From: Defluviitaleaceae bacterium
GTDB taxonomy: Bacteria > Bacillota > Clostridia > Lachnospirales > UBA5962
DNA length: 64,000 bases
Direction of reading: 5' to 3'
Assembly: GCA_009787355.1 (NCBI GenBank)
Contig: WRGD01000152.1
Location: forward strand, 1 to 64,000
A program made the translations under genes and the position numbers. Below are positions 7,226 through 17,245 of the stretch, one piece after another. The notes under the pieces are model-generated. The model was given only the letters and a program-made list of their open reading frames with translations, searched no databases and was not told the DNA's origin. Position 1 is the first letter of the stretch. Each line of letters opens with the position of its first letter.

Positions 7226-9853
7226 ATGAAAGTAAACGAAATACGAGAGCTATATCTTAGTTTTTTTGAAAAAAAACAGCATCTACGATTACAAAGTTCA
7301 TCTTTGATACCCTATAATGATAATAGCTTACTTCTTATCAATTCTGGAATGGCACCTCTTAAACCATATTTTGTAGGATTAAAAACACCACCAAATAATA
7401 GAATAACAACTTGTCAAAAATGTATTCGAACAGGTGATATAGAAAATGTGGGTAAAACAGCTAGACACGGTACTTTTTTTGAAATGCTCGGTAATTTTTC
7501 TTTTAATGATTACTTTAAAATAGAGGCTATAGAGTGGGCATTTGAATTTTGTACAGAAATTTTGAAATTGCCAAAAGAAAAAATATATGTTTCTATTTAT
7601 GAAGAAGATAATGAGACATATGATATTTGGCAAAATCATATGAATATACCTAAAAATCGTATTGTTAAATTAGGTAAAAATGATAATTTTTGGGAAGTGG
7701 GAACTGGTCCATGTGGTCCATGTAGTGAATTTTATTTTGATCGTGGTGAAAAATATGGGTGTGGTCTTGAAATTTGTTCTCCAGGTTGCGATTGCGACCG
7801 TTTTATGGAATTTTGGAATCTTGTATTCACACAGTTCAATAAAGAAGATGATGGGAGTTACTCAAAGCTAGATAGAGTAAATATAGATACAGGTATGGGT
7901 CTTGAACGTATGGCTGTTATAATGCAAGAAGTAGATAGTATTTTTGATATAGATACTATTTCTAATATTATAAAAAAAATATCTCAGTTATCGAACAAGA
8001 AATATAAAAAAGATGAAGAAATTGATATTTCCATAAGAAAAATAACAGACCATGTTAGGTCTATTACTTTCATGATTGCAGATGGTATATTGCCAAGTAA
8101 TGAGGGACGTGGATATGTACTTAGAAGACTTCTTCGTGTTGCTGTTAGACATGGTAAAAAAATCGGTATGATGAATTTTATTAAGGAAATATCAGAAGTT
8201 GTGATAAACGATGGGTGTTATGCTTATCCAGAATTATTAGAACAAAAAGAACATATTTTTAATATTTTAAATTCTGAAGAAATTAATTTTTATAAAACAT
8301 TAGATAGTGGAAATGAAATTTTAGAAAAAATAATAAAAGAAGCAAAATTAAATGAAATAAATACTATAGATGGTTCAGACGCTTTTAAAATGTACGATAC
8401 CTATGGTTTTCCAATTGAGCTAATGGAAGAAATTTTATTGGAATCTGGACTTAAAATAGATAAAAAAGAATATGAAAACCAAATGAACTTGCAAAAACAA
8501 AGGGCAAGAAATGCTAGAGAAAATACAAATTATCTTGGTACAGAAAATTCTATATATACCAGTATAATGAATATAGATACAAAATTTGTAGGTTACGATA
8601 AACATACAGTAGAAACAACTGTAAAAGCAATTATCAAAGACAATGAGTTTGTACAAGAAGCAAATGCAGGAGATAAAGTAGCTATTATTATAGAAGAAAC
8701 TACCATATACCCAGAAAGTGGTGGTCAAAAAAGTGATGTTGGATTTATAGGCTCTGATAGTGTTTCTGTAAATATTTCAAATTGTAAAAAAATATATGGA
8801 AAAATAGTTCATTTAGGTGAAGTTATAGAAGGTATATTGAAAACGAACGACAAAGTAACAACTAGATATGAAGATACAATTAGAGATGAAATATCTAGAA
8901 ATCATACAGCTACACATTTGTTACACGCCTCCTTAAAAAAAGTTCTAGGAAACCATGTAAACCAAAGTGGAACAGAAAAATCTCCACAAAAATTACGTTT
9001 TGATTTCAATCATATTGAACCTGTAAAACAAGAAGATTTGGAATATATAGAGCAGATAGTAAATGAAAAAATATTAGAAAATTTACCAGTTAATATATAT
9101 TATAAATCGATTGAAGAGGCCAAAAAAGATGGAGCAATGGCACTATTTGGAGAAAAATATGATGAAATTGTAAGAGTTGTAAATATAGGTTTTGAACCAA
9201 ATATAAATTCTTTTAGTATGGAGCTATGTGGTGGTACTCATGTAAAAAATACAGGCAATATTGGTTTTTTCAAGATAATATCGGAAAGTGGTGTAGCACA
9301 GGGAATAAGAAGAATAGAAGCTATTACTGGATATAATACGATAGATTATGTAAAAATGGAAGAGAATCTACTTGAAAAATTGTTTATAACTTTAAAATCT
9401 AACAAAGACAATGTGCTTGACAAAGCAAATTCGTTAATATTAGAAAACAAAGAACTAAAAAAGCAAATAGAAATTTTAAATTCTAAAATAAATTCTGTAG
9501 AAAAAATAATGGAACAAGCCAATGTAGAAATTATTTCTGGAAAAAATACTTTTATTTGTAGAATAGATAATTCTAATCAAGATGTATTAAAATCTATCGC
9601 AGATAAAATAAAAGACAAGTTAAAATCTTGTATAGTAGTATTGATAGGAGCTAATAACGGTACTGTACCTATTGTAGTTACTATAACAGATGATATTGTA
9701 AAATTAGGTTTTAAAGCTGGAGATATAGTAAAAAAACTTGCTAAATTTTTAGATGGGAATGGTGGAGGAAGACCAAATATGGCTACAGCTCAAGGTAAAA
9801 ATATCGATAAGATAGACGAAGCACTCTTACTTTTAAAAGATTTAGTCAATTAA
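7226..9853 (+). CDS. alaS: Alanine-tRNA ligase
   Basis: An 875-residue alanyl-tRNA synthetase, full length. The class II catalytic core is N-terminal (FFEMLGNFSFNDYFK near 87, GMGLERMAVIMQ near 225). The editing domain carries the zinc-binding HTATHLLHASL (near 565) and CGGTHVKNTGN (near 670) motifs. A C-Ala domain with GGGGRPNMATAQG-like residues (NGGGRPNMATAQG near 845) closes it. A good ribosome site AAAGGAG precedes the ATG. It follows pheT by 59 bases and is closed by a terminator. No T-box leader is visible in the short gap. Confidence 0.97.
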   Translation: MKVNEIRELYLSFFEKKQHLRLQSSSLIPYNDNSLLLINSGMAPLKPYFVGLKTPPNNRITTCQKCIRTGDIENVGKTARHGTFFEMLGNFSFNDYFKIEAIEWAFEFCTEILKLPKEKIYVSIYEEDNETYDIWQNHMNIPKNRIVKLGKNDNFWEVGTGPCGPCSEFYFDRGEKYGCGLEICSPGCDCDRFMEFWNLVFTQFNKEDDGSYSKLDRVNIDTGMGLERMAVIMQEVDSIFDIDTISNIIKKISQLSNKKYKKDEEIDISIRKITDHVRSITFMIADGILPSNEGRGYVLRRLLRVAVRHGKKIGMMNFIKEISEVVINDGCYAYPELLEQKEHIFNILNSEEINFYKTLDSGNEILEKIIKEAKLNEINTIDGSDAFKMYDTYGFPIELMEEILLESGLKIDKKEYENQMNLQKQRARNARENTNYLGTENSIYTSIMNIDTKFVGYDKHTVETTVKAIIKDNEFVQEANAGDKVAIIIEETTIYPESGGQKSDVGFIGSDSVSVNISNCKKIYGKIVHLGEVIEGILKTNDKVTTRYEDTIRDEISRNHTATHLLHASLKKVLGNHVNQSGTEKSPQKLRFDFNHIEPVKQEDLEYIEQIVNEKILENLPVNIYYKSIEEAKKDGAMALFGEKYDEIVRVVNIGFEPNINSFSMELCGGTHVKNTGNIGFFKIISESGVAQGIRRIEAITGYNTIDYVKMEENLLEKLFITLKSNKDNVLDKANSLILENKELKKQIEILNSKINSVEKIMEQANVEIISGKNTFICRIDNSNQDVLKSIADKIKDKLKSCIVVLIGANNGTVPIVVTITDDIVKLGFKAGDIVKKLAKFLDGNGGGRPNMATAQGKNIDKIDEALLLLKDLVN

Positions 9854-9860
9854 TATTTAA

Positions 9861-9890
9861 AAACGTCGACTACTTTGTCGGCGTTTTTCT
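9861..9890 (+). terminator. Intrinsic terminator after alaS
   Basis: Stem ACGTCGAC (9863-9870) pairs with GTCGGCGT (9877-9884) over a six-base loop and runs into a T tract. It closes the pheS-pheT-alaS unit. Confidence 0.8.
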
Positions 9891-9933
9891 ATTATGTTAT
9901 AATTACATAAAAATATATGTTAAAGGCAAAGTT

Positions 9934-11763
9934 ATGTTTAATATTTCAGAAGAATTAAAAAAATTGCCAGAAAAATCTGGCGTGTATATAATGAAAGATA
10001 AGGATGAAAATATTATTTACATTGGAAAAAGTGTAAATTTGAAAAATCGTGTAAGGCAGTATTTTCAAGAATCTTCAAAAGAAAATTTAAAAACAAAAAT
10101 GTTATCTTCACAAATAAATAGCTTTGAATATATAATAACAACAAATGAAATAGAAGCTCTTGTTTTAGAAAATAATTTAATAAAAACAAATAAACCTAAA
10201 TACAATATAGCATTAAAAGATGATAAAACATATCCATATATAAAAATAACAAATGAAATGTTTCCATGTATTATAAAGGTACGTATCGTAAAAAAAGATG
10301 GTGCTGTTTATTTTGGACCGTATAGTGATTTTGTAGCTAACGAAACAATAAATATTATCCATAATATTTGGCAAATACGTTCTAGCAAAAAAAAACTTCC
10401 TAGAGATTTAAATAAAAGTAGAGCTTGTTTAAATTATCATATTGGCAGATGTAAGGCACCCTGTATATCTCTTGTATCTGAATATGAATATTCTATTATA
10501 ATAAAAGAAGTAATAAATTTTTTAAATTCTAATTATGATGAGCTTATAAAAAAATTAACAGATGATATGTTAAATGCTGCAGATAATCTAAATTTTGAAT
10601 ATGCAAAAGTAATAAGAAATAAAATAGAAGCTATAAATAATTTAAAACAAAAACAAAATTTAGAAAATGTAAGTTCTAATAATCAAGATGTTATTGCTCT
10701 TGCAAAAAATGAAAATGATGCTCTTATTCAAATATTTTTTATAAGAGGCGGAAAAATGACTGGTCGTGAAAGTATTTTTCTTGAAGGAAATATGGAGCTT
10801 TTAAATTCTGAAATTATTACATCTTTTATAAAACAATTTTATTCAGAAATTAGTTTTATTCCAGAAGAAATACTTTTAGGAGAAAAAATAGAAGATAAAG
10901 AGATTATAACAAATTGGCTTAAAAGTATATCGAATCATAACGTTAAAATATTAAATCCAAAAAAAGGTAACAAAAATAAATTAGTAGAACTTGCAGAGAA
11001 TAATGCACAAATAACATTAAATCAATTTGGAAAAGAATTGAAAAGACAAAAAGATAAAACAATAGGAGCTGTAGAAGATATAAGATTAGCACTTGGAATT
11101 TCTGATATTAAAAGAATTGAAGCATACGATATATCAAATATACAAGGTTTTGAATCTGTGGGTTCTATGGTTGTATTTGAAAATGGAAGACCAAAACATA
11201 GTGATTATAGAAAATTTAAAATAAAAACTGTAAAAGGTTCAGACGATTACGCAAGTATATCAGAAATTTTGGATAGAAGATTTAAGAGATATTTAAAAAG
11301 CAAAGAAGAAAATACTGAAAATTTTTCCAAATTGCCAGATATTATATTTGTAGATGGTGCAGCTGGACAAATTAATGCTGTTAAAAAAGTGCTAAATACA
11401 CTATGTATAAATATACCTATTGCTGGAATGGTAAAGGATGAGAATCATAAAACAAAATGTTTGTTATATAATGAAAAAGAAATTTTTTTTCCAAAAAATT
11501 CAGATACATTTAAATTAATAACTAGAATCCAAGATGAAGTTCATAGGTTTGCAATAGAGTATCACAGAAAACTAAGAAAAGATACTTTAATAAAATCGGA
11601 ACTAGATGATATAGAAGGAATAGGAAAAAAAAGAAAAAATGCTTTATTTTCAAAATTTGGGTCTATAGAAAAAATCAAAAGTGCAACATTAAAAGAACTT
11701 GAAGAAACAAAAGGATTTAATAGTAAAGTAGCACAGAAATTATATGATTTTTTTAATAGTTAA
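9934..11763 (+). CDS. uvrC: UvrABC system protein C
   Basis: A 609-residue excinuclease subunit that makes the dual incisions in nucleotide excision repair after UvrA and UvrB recognise a lesion. The GIY-YIG nuclease domain is at the N-terminus (SGVYIMKDKDENIIYIGKS, near 15-33). The CLNYHIGRCKAPC cysteine cluster lies near 163, and the UVR helix pair near 200-235. The RNase-H-like second nuclease domain is around 385-540 (YDISNIQG, FVDGAAGQINA). The C-terminal helix-hairpin-helix pair (LDDIEGIGKKRKNALFSKFG) ends the chain. Length is typical. The gene stands alone between two terminators. Confidence 0.96.
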   Translation: MFNISEELKKLPEKSGVYIMKDKDENIIYIGKSVNLKNRVRQYFQESSKENLKTKMLSSQINSFEYIITTNEIEALVLENNLIKTNKPKYNIALKDDKTYPYIKITNEMFPCIIKVRIVKKDGAVYFGPYSDFVANETINIIHNIWQIRSSKKKLPRDLNKSRACLNYHIGRCKAPCISLVSEYEYSIIIKEVINFLNSNYDELIKKLTDDMLNAADNLNFEYAKVIRNKIEAINNLKQKQNLENVSSNNQDVIALAKNENDALIQIFFIRGGKMTGRESIFLEGNMELLNSEIITSFIKQFYSEISFIPEEILLGEKIEDKEIITNWLKSISNHNVKILNPKKGNKNKLVELAENNAQITLNQFGKELKRQKDKTIGAVEDIRLALGISDIKRIEAYDISNIQGFESVGSMVVFENGRPKHSDYRKFKIKTVKGSDDYASISEILDRRFKRYLKSKEENTENFSKLPDIIFVDGAAGQINAVKKVLNTLCINIPIAGMVKDENHKTKCLLYNEKEIFFPKNSDTFKLITRIQDEVHRFAIEYHRKLRKDTLIKSELDDIEGIGKKRKNALFSKFGSIEKIKSATLKELEETKGFNSKVAQKLYDFFNS

Positions 11764-11769
11764 TTAAAT

Positions 11770-11825
11770 TATACATCATGCTGTCTTTATTAGTTTATAG
11801 GTGTGATGTATACTTTTAATCTTTT
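11770..11825 (+). terminator. Likely terminator after uvrC
   Basis: Arms TATACATCA (11770-11778) and TGATGTATA (11804-11812) pair over a 25-base loop. Two short T-rich stretches follow. The long loop makes this weaker than the other terminators in the window. Confidence 0.45.
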
Positions 11826-12013
11826 TATAAACATACTAATATTCATTATACAAAACATTTTCACATATAAATAGATATTAATTTTAATTTGATATATACT
11901 AATAGCTAAAAATGTTTTTTGAAAGTTTCAATAATTTTTTAGTCGTGAATAATCTTAAATTATATCGAAAATCGAATTTAATTTCGATTTAGAGCAACTT
12001 TGGAGTTTTGCTT

Positions 12014-12292
12014 ATGAAAGAGAAAAATAAAGAAAAAAATCTAAAAAAAAATATAGCAGCTATGTTCGAACTTCCAAAAGATATAATGCTAAATTTACCG
12101 TATGTATCTATAATAGGTAACGAGGAAATATTATTACAAAATCACAAAGGATTGATAGAATATAGTAAAAATGTAGTACGTATAAAAACAACTATAGGAA
12201 TATTTACAGCTAATGGTGAAGACTTATACATATCTAAAATGACTAATGAGTACATAAATATTTTAGGAAAAATAAAAAATTGTGGATATTAG
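12014..12292 (+). CDS. yqfC: Sporulation protein YqfC family
   Basis: A 92-residue protein of the YqfC/YabP family: LPKDIMLNLPYVSIIGN followed by ENHKGLIEYS-like residues (LLQNHKGLIEY) and a hydrophobic tail. In Bacillus the yqfCD operon is expressed in the mother cell under sigma-E. I place the start at ATG 12014, not at TTG 12008, because GGAG at 12002-12005 is well spaced only for the ATG. It heads the run yqfC-yqfD-phoH-yqfF-ybeY-era, which is conserved in Firmicutes. Its presence points to a spore-forming lineage. Confidence 0.85.
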   Translation: MKEKNKEKNLKKNIAAMFELPKDIMLNLPYVSIIGNEEILLQNHKGLIEYSKNVVRIKTTIGIFTANGEDLYISKMTNEYINILGKIKNCGY

Positions 12293-12320
12293 TATAAAAT
12301 CAAAGGGGGTAATTTGAAGA

Positions 12321-13538
12321 TTGATAAAATTATTTTGGTATTTTTTAAAAGGATATGTTACTATAGAAATTAAAGGGGCTACAAAAGAGCGATTTTTTAA
12401 TATGGCAAGTTATAAGAACATATTTTTTTGGGATATTAAACATATAAAAAATAGTATACAAGCAAAAATAAGCATACAAGATTTTAGAAAATTAAAAGAA
12501 ATATCAAAAAAAACAAATTGTAAATATAAAATATTATATAAAGAGGGTCTTCCTTTTTTAATATTTAGATATAGAAAAAGAAAAATATTGTTTCTTGGAA
12601 TACCATTTTTTTTATTTACTCTTTATTTTCTTACATCTTTTGTATGGGCTATAGATATTGTAGGATACAATGATATAAGTTATCATGTATTAATAAATGC
12701 TTTGGATGAAAACGGTTTATCTTTTGGTACTTTTAAACATACAATAAACAAATTAGAAATAGAAGAGCAGATGTTAAACACATTTGAAAATATGTCTTTT
12801 ATAAATATAAATTTGTACGGTACAAGAGCTACAGTAACAATATCAGAAAATATAAAACAAGTAGATATAATAGATAGAGATACGCCAACAAATTTAGTAT
12901 CGAGCCATGCAGCTATAATACATAGTTTAAATGTTAGATACGGAGATGCCATTGTTACTCCTGGTGATGTAGTTTTTTCTGGTGATTTACTTGTTTCTGC
13001 ATTAGTTATACCAGATGATACAAATCCAGATTTTTTTAATTATGTACATGCTACGGCAGAAATTTACGGATATGTTTATTATAATCTTGATTTTTTAGTG
13101 TCAAATAAAGATATCGAAAAAGAATTTACAGGAAGAATAAGGTCCATTTACACTATTAATATTATAAATAGATACGTAAATTTACCAAATGCTATGCAAA
13201 ATTTTCAAAATTATGATACAATAATATCAAGAACAATTTTAAATTTTGGCGAAAACTACCCTCTTCCTTTTGTTTTGATTGTTAAAACCCAAAAAGAATA
13301 CATAGAACATATAATTCAAAGGGATAGACAAACAATGGAACAATTAGCATATAGAAAAATAAATGAAACTATATTGAATTTTTTTGATTTTGATGTAGAT
13401 ATAGTAAGAAAAAATATAAATTTGGAAGAAATATCAGAAGGACTTTCTGTGAGTGTTTCTCTAACAACATTACAAAATATAGCTATAGAACAAAATGTGG
13501 TTTTTTACGAAAATATAGATGACGAAGTAATAAACTAA
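12321..13538 (+). CDS. yqfD: Sporulation protein YqfD
   Basis: A 405-residue YqfD family protein. The N-terminal cytosolic part carries CKYKILYKEGLPFLIFRYRKR near 75-95. One transmembrane segment follows at about 95-115 (LFLGIPFFLFTLYFLTSF). A long extracytoplasmic domain has VWAIDIVGYNDISYHVLINA and GTRATVTISE, both typical of the family. In Bacillus it is made in the mother cell during engulfment and affects spore formation. The start is TTG at 12321 with AGGGGG about 11 bases upstream. phoH follows after 47 bases. Confidence 0.85.
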   Translation: MIKLFWYFLKGYVTIEIKGATKERFFNMASYKNIFFWDIKHIKNSIQAKISIQDFRKLKEISKKTNCKYKILYKEGLPFLIFRYRKRKILFLGIPFFLFTLYFLTSFVWAIDIVGYNDISYHVLINALDENGLSFGTFKHTINKLEIEEQMLNTFENMSFININLYGTRATVTISENIKQVDIIDRDTPTNLVSSHAAIIHSLNVRYGDAIVTPGDVVFSGDLLVSALVIPDDTNPDFFNYVHATAEIYGYVYYNLDFLVSNKDIEKEFTGRIRSIYTINIINRYVNLPNAMQNFQNYDTIISRTILNFGENYPLPFVLIVKTQKEYIEHIIQRDRQTMEQLAYRKINETILNFFDFDVDIVRKNINLEEISEGLSVSVSLTTLQNIAIEQNVVFYENIDDEVIN

Positions 13539-13585
13539 ATAAAATAACAAAAAAGGAGAATATTATTATAAAACTAAAATTAAAC

Positions 13586-14557
13586 TTGGATAATAAAGGA
13601 ATTATTAATCTTTTCGGTGAATTAGATAGTAATATTGTTTTAATAGAAAATTCCTTTGATGTAAAAATAATAAATAGAGATGGAGATATAACAATAACAG
13701 GAGATGAGGAGAAAACTCATAAAGCATATTTAGCTATAGAAAAATTAATTTCTATAGCTAAAAAAGAAGAACTTATAACAGAGCAATCGGTAACATATAC
13801 AATTAATAGTATCGGTGCAAGTCATTTTTCACAAATAGATAAACTTGGAGAAAAAATAATATGTATTACACAAGCTGGAAAAAGAATTTCTCCAAAAACT
13901 ATAAACCAAAAAAAATATATACAAAAAATAAAAGATAATACAATTACTTTTGGTGTGGGACCAGCTGGTACTGGTAAAACATATTTGGGAATGGCAATGG
14001 CTATTACTTCTTTTAAAGAGGGTAGTGTAAATCGTATTATATTAACAAGACCTGCAATAGAAGCAGGAGAAAACTTGGGATTTTTACCCGGGGACTTGCA
14101 ACAAAAAATAGATCCATATCTTAGACCACTATACGATGCTTTAAATGAAATAATGGGTCAAGAATCTTTCAAAAAACATCAAGAAAAAGATTTAATAGAA
14201 GTAGCACCTTTGGCATATATGAGAGGTAGAACGCTAAACAATTCTTTTATATTTTTAGATGAAGCACAGAACACAACTCCTGAACAGATGAAAATGTTTC
14301 TTACACGTATTGGTTTTGGTTCTAAAGCTATTGTAACTGGTGATATTACACAAATAGATTTACCATTTGGCAAAAAAAGTGGTTTGGTAGAAGCTATAAA
14401 AATAGTGGAAAAAATAGATGATATAGCAATTGTTAATTTTAATAAAGATGATGTCGTAAGACATCCATTAGTACAAAAAATAATAGATGCTTACGAAAAA
14501 CACGAGAAAAAAGAATTACCTAAAAACAATTTCAAAAGGCAACGATACCAAAAATAA
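13586..14557 (+). CDS. phoH: PhoH family ATPase
   Basis: A cytoplasmic PhoH-like P-loop ATPase. Walker A is GPAGTGKT near 129-136. LTRPAIEAGENLGFLPGDL and Walker B FIFLDEAQN near 226 are diagnostic, and TGDITQIDLP follows. An N-terminal KH-like part precedes the ATPase domain. The listed start is TTG 13586, but the ribosome site GGAG (13555-13558) is 27 bases away from it. The same frame is open further up through ATT 13565 and ATA 13568, where spacing is 6-9 bases. The true start is therefore probably a rare AUU or AUA codon, adding six or seven residues (IKLKLN). Confidence 0.93.
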   Translation: MDNKGIINLFGELDSNIVLIENSFDVKIINRDGDITITGDEEKTHKAYLAIEKLISIAKKEELITEQSVTYTINSIGASHFSQIDKLGEKIICITQAGKRISPKTINQKKYIQKIKDNTITFGVGPAGTGKTYLGMAMAITSFKEGSVNRIILTRPAIEAGENLGFLPGDLQQKIDPYLRPLYDALNEIMGQESFKKHQEKDLIEVAPLAYMRGRTLNNSFIFLDEAQNTTPEQMKMFLTRIGFGSKAIVTGDITQIDLPFGKKSGLVEAIKIVEKIDDIAIVNFNKDDVVRHPLVQKIIDAYEKHEKKELPKNNFKRQRYQK

Positions 14558-14566
14558 AAGGACTTT

Positions 14567-16783
14567 ATGAAAAAAATTTCAAAATTTAAATTAAATTGGC
14601 TTTTGATAACAATATCATTGTTATTTACAATAGCTAGTGTAACATTTGGTTCGTATATACAACAAGGATATAGTCTAAATATTGGAGATGTGTCTCCCAG
14701 AACTTTTATAGCAACACATCAAGTAGAAAATAGAATAGCTACCGAGAGACTAAGGTCTGAGGCAAGAGAAACAGGAATAACGATAATAATACAAGATTCA
14801 GAAGTAGAAGATTTGGTTCGTACAAAATTAGAAGAGTTATTTTATTCTATTTCTGTTTTACGGGATTCCTATTTATTAAAAAGACAAGCCTTATTAAATT
14901 TAGATTCCAATATACAATTAGAAGAATTTAATTCAGATGAAAGTTCGGAAAATGTAAATAATGAAAACGAAAATTTATTTCTAGAAAATACTATAATTTT
15001 AGAACATAAAAATTTAGTTTTATCTGTTTTAGAAAATTTTCCTGAACTTAGTAATATAGATTCTAATTATTTTGATGTTCTAATTTCTACAGAACAAGGA
15101 CTTTTTAACCATTTTAGACTAACTATTTTTGAAATATTTACAACATTAATGTCTAGAGGTGTGATAGAAAATAGTCCACGCTTAGAGGAAGAGATATACA
15201 GTATGCTTTCCATGCGTGCAATACCATATCCACTAAATAGCATTGGATTTTTTATATTAGACAATTATATAGTTCCAAACAATTTGATAGATGAAGAGGC
15301 AACGAATACACTTAGAGAAGATAGGGCAGCTAGTGTAGAGCCAGTATTATTCATACAAAACCAAAATATAGTAAATGATGGTGAAATAATAACAGAAGAA
15401 ATTTATCATGCACTTTTAGATTTAGGTTATATTTCAGAAGGATATACTATAAATTATATTCCTCTTATTGGCTCTACACTTCTTATTATTACTATGTTTA
15501 CTATAGGGCTTTTTTATATACATTTATTTGTTCCTAATCTTTGTAAAAACAAAAATCAACAAATTTTATTATTTAGCCTTTATATTGTTTTAATAACATC
15601 AATTTTATTTTTTAGAAATTTACAGCATATTTTTATGCCAAATCTTATTTTTATAATGCTTATTGGAATGCTTATAAGTTTTAGATTTTCAACTGTTTTA
15701 AATATTATAATATCTATAATAACGTTTCTAGTTTACGATGGGAATTTAAGCTATTTACTTTATTTCTTTATTACTGGAACAGTTGTATCAATTGTAACAA
15801 GGTATACTCTCGAACGTAGTAAAATTATTATATTTAGCCTTTTTGTTAGCTTTATAAGTGGTTTTGTATCTTTTTCTTTAAATTTACTGTTAGATAGAAC
15901 TTTTTCTATTTTAAATCTTTATAATTTTGGTTTTAGTGCTCTATCTGGTTTTTTTTCTGTTGTTATAGCTGTTGGTACATTGCCTCTTTGGGAAAGTTTA
16001 TTTGGAGTAATAACCCCTATAAAACTTATGGATTTAACAAACCCTTCAAATCCACTTCTTAGAAAGTTAAGTATAGAGGCTCCTGGCACATATCATCATA
16101 GTATTATTGTTGCAAATTTAGCAGAGGCTGCAGCACATGATATATCTGCAGATACTATAATAGCTAGAGTTGGAGCTTTTTTTCACGATATAGGGAAATT
16201 AAGACACCCTATGTTTTTTATAGAAAATCAAGTTGGAGTAAATTTACACGACCAAATTTATCCTATTGATAGTGCCGAGATTATAATAGATCATGTAAAC
16301 TACGGTAAAGAGCTTGCAGATGAATATAAACTTCCTCTTGTTCTTCGTGATATAATAGTACAACATCACGGTACAACTGTTCTTAAATTCTTTTATGATA
16401 AAGAAAAAACAAGAATGGAAGAAATAGATTATGAAAATACAAAGGAAGTGGATATAAATATTTTTACGTATCCAGGTCCAATACCACAGTTTAAAGAAGC
16501 AGCAATAGTAATGCTTTCTGATACTGTAGAAGCAGCGATTCGTGCCATGCAGCAAAGTTCTAAGAACAAAATTGATATTAATAAAAAAGTAAAAGAACTA
16601 ATAAATAATAAATTAATGGAAGGACAGCTCTTGGACAGTGGTCTAACTTTAAAAGATATAGACATGATAGAAAAAGCTTTTATACGAGTTTTTAGTGGAA
16701 TGTATCATGAAAGAATACCATATCCAGTTTCAAAAAATGACAAATATACGGATAACAAACGAAACAAATCAAAATCTCGATGA
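14567..16783 (+). CDS. 7TM-HD membrane phosphohydrolase (YqfF/PgpH type)
   Basis: A 738-residue membrane protein of the YqfF/PgpH family, known in Listeria and Bacillus as cyclic di-AMP phosphodiesterase. An N-terminal membrane segment is near 10-30, and a large extracytoplasmic 7TMR-HDED domain covers about 35-300. Seven transmembrane helices lie between about 305 and 480. The cytosolic HD domain starts with EAPGTYHHSIIVANLAEAAA, then FFHDIGKLRHPMFF (the HD pair), HVNYG and VQHHGTT. A full-length family member is 700 residues or more. Its last 47 bases overlap ybeY. Confidence 0.93.
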   Translation: MKKISKFKLNWLLITISLLFTIASVTFGSYIQQGYSLNIGDVSPRTFIATHQVENRIATERLRSEARETGITIIIQDSEVEDLVRTKLEELFYSISVLRDSYLLKRQALLNLDSNIQLEEFNSDESSENVNNENENLFLENTIILEHKNLVLSVLENFPELSNIDSNYFDVLISTEQGLFNHFRLTIFEIFTTLMSRGVIENSPRLEEEIYSMLSMRAIPYPLNSIGFFILDNYIVPNNLIDEEATNTLREDRAASVEPVLFIQNQNIVNDGEIITEEIYHALLDLGYISEGYTINYIPLIGSTLLIITMFTIGLFYIHLFVPNLCKNKNQQILLFSLYIVLITSILFFRNLQHIFMPNLIFIMLIGMLISFRFSTVLNIIISIITFLVYDGNLSYLLYFFITGTVVSIVTRYTLERSKIIIFSLFVSFISGFVSFSLNLLLDRTFSILNLYNFGFSALSGFFSVVIAVGTLPLWESLFGVITPIKLMDLTNPSNPLLRKLSIEAPGTYHHSIIVANLAEAAAHDISADTIIARVGAFFHDIGKLRHPMFFIENQVGVNLHDQIYPIDSAEIIIDHVNYGKELADEYKLPLVLRDIIVQHHGTTVLKFFYDKEKTRMEEIDYENTKEVDINIFTYPGPIPQFKEAAIVMLSDTVEAAIRAMQQSSKNKIDINKKVKELINNKLMEGQLLDSGLTLKDIDMIEKAFIRVFSGMYHERIPYPVSKNDKYTDNKRNKSKSR

Positions 16784-17195
16784 TTTTGAAGATTTAATAA
16801 AATCTATAGTAATATTAGCACTAAAAAAAGAAAATCAAAATGAAAATGCAGAAGTAGATATAACAATTGTTACAGATGAAACAATACGAGAGATAAATGC
16901 AAAGTATAGAAATAAAGATACTGTAACAGACGTTTTATCTTTTCCTATGTTTGATTTTGAAACGTCTTCAATACCAAAAATCGGCATATATATGTTGGGT
17001 GATATTATGTTTTCTATAGATGCTGCGAAGAGACAATCATTAGAATATAATCACAGTTTAAAAAGAGAAATAGGATTTTTTATTGCTCATAGTATGCTAC
17101 ATCTTTTGGGGTACGACCATGAGACAAAAGAGGATGAAGATATTATGACAAAAAAACAAGAAGAAATATTATCAGAAATAAAACTTTTTAGATAA
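16737..17195 (+). CDS. ybeY: Endoribonuclease YbeY
   Basis: A 152-residue metal-dependent RNase that acts in 16S rRNA 3'-end maturation and ribosome quality control. The zinc motif H-G-x-L-H-L-x-GYDH appears here as FIAHSMLHLLGYDHETKED, with the first glycine replaced by serine. TVTDVLSFPMFD is the second family block. I start it at ATG 16737 (MTNIRITNETNQ) because family members begin with such a strand. Longer forms from 16695 would be entirely inside yqfF. Overlap with yqfF suggests coupled translation, and era follows. Confidence 0.93.
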   Translation: MTNIRITNETNQNLDDFEDLIKSIVILALKKENQNENAEVDITIVTDETIREINAKYRNKDTVTDVLSFPMFDFETSSIPKIGIYMLGDIMFSIDAAKRQSLEYNHSLKREIGFFIAHSMLHLLGYDHETKEDEDIMTKKQEEILSEIKLFR

Positions 17196-17245
17196 AAATT
17201 TATAAACAGTTATAGCACAATAATACAATTTCTGAAAGGTAATAA

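Noticed and set aside
16695-16737. Upstream start for ybeY
   Set aside because: The extra 14 residues lie fully in yqfF and do not match the YbeY N-terminus.
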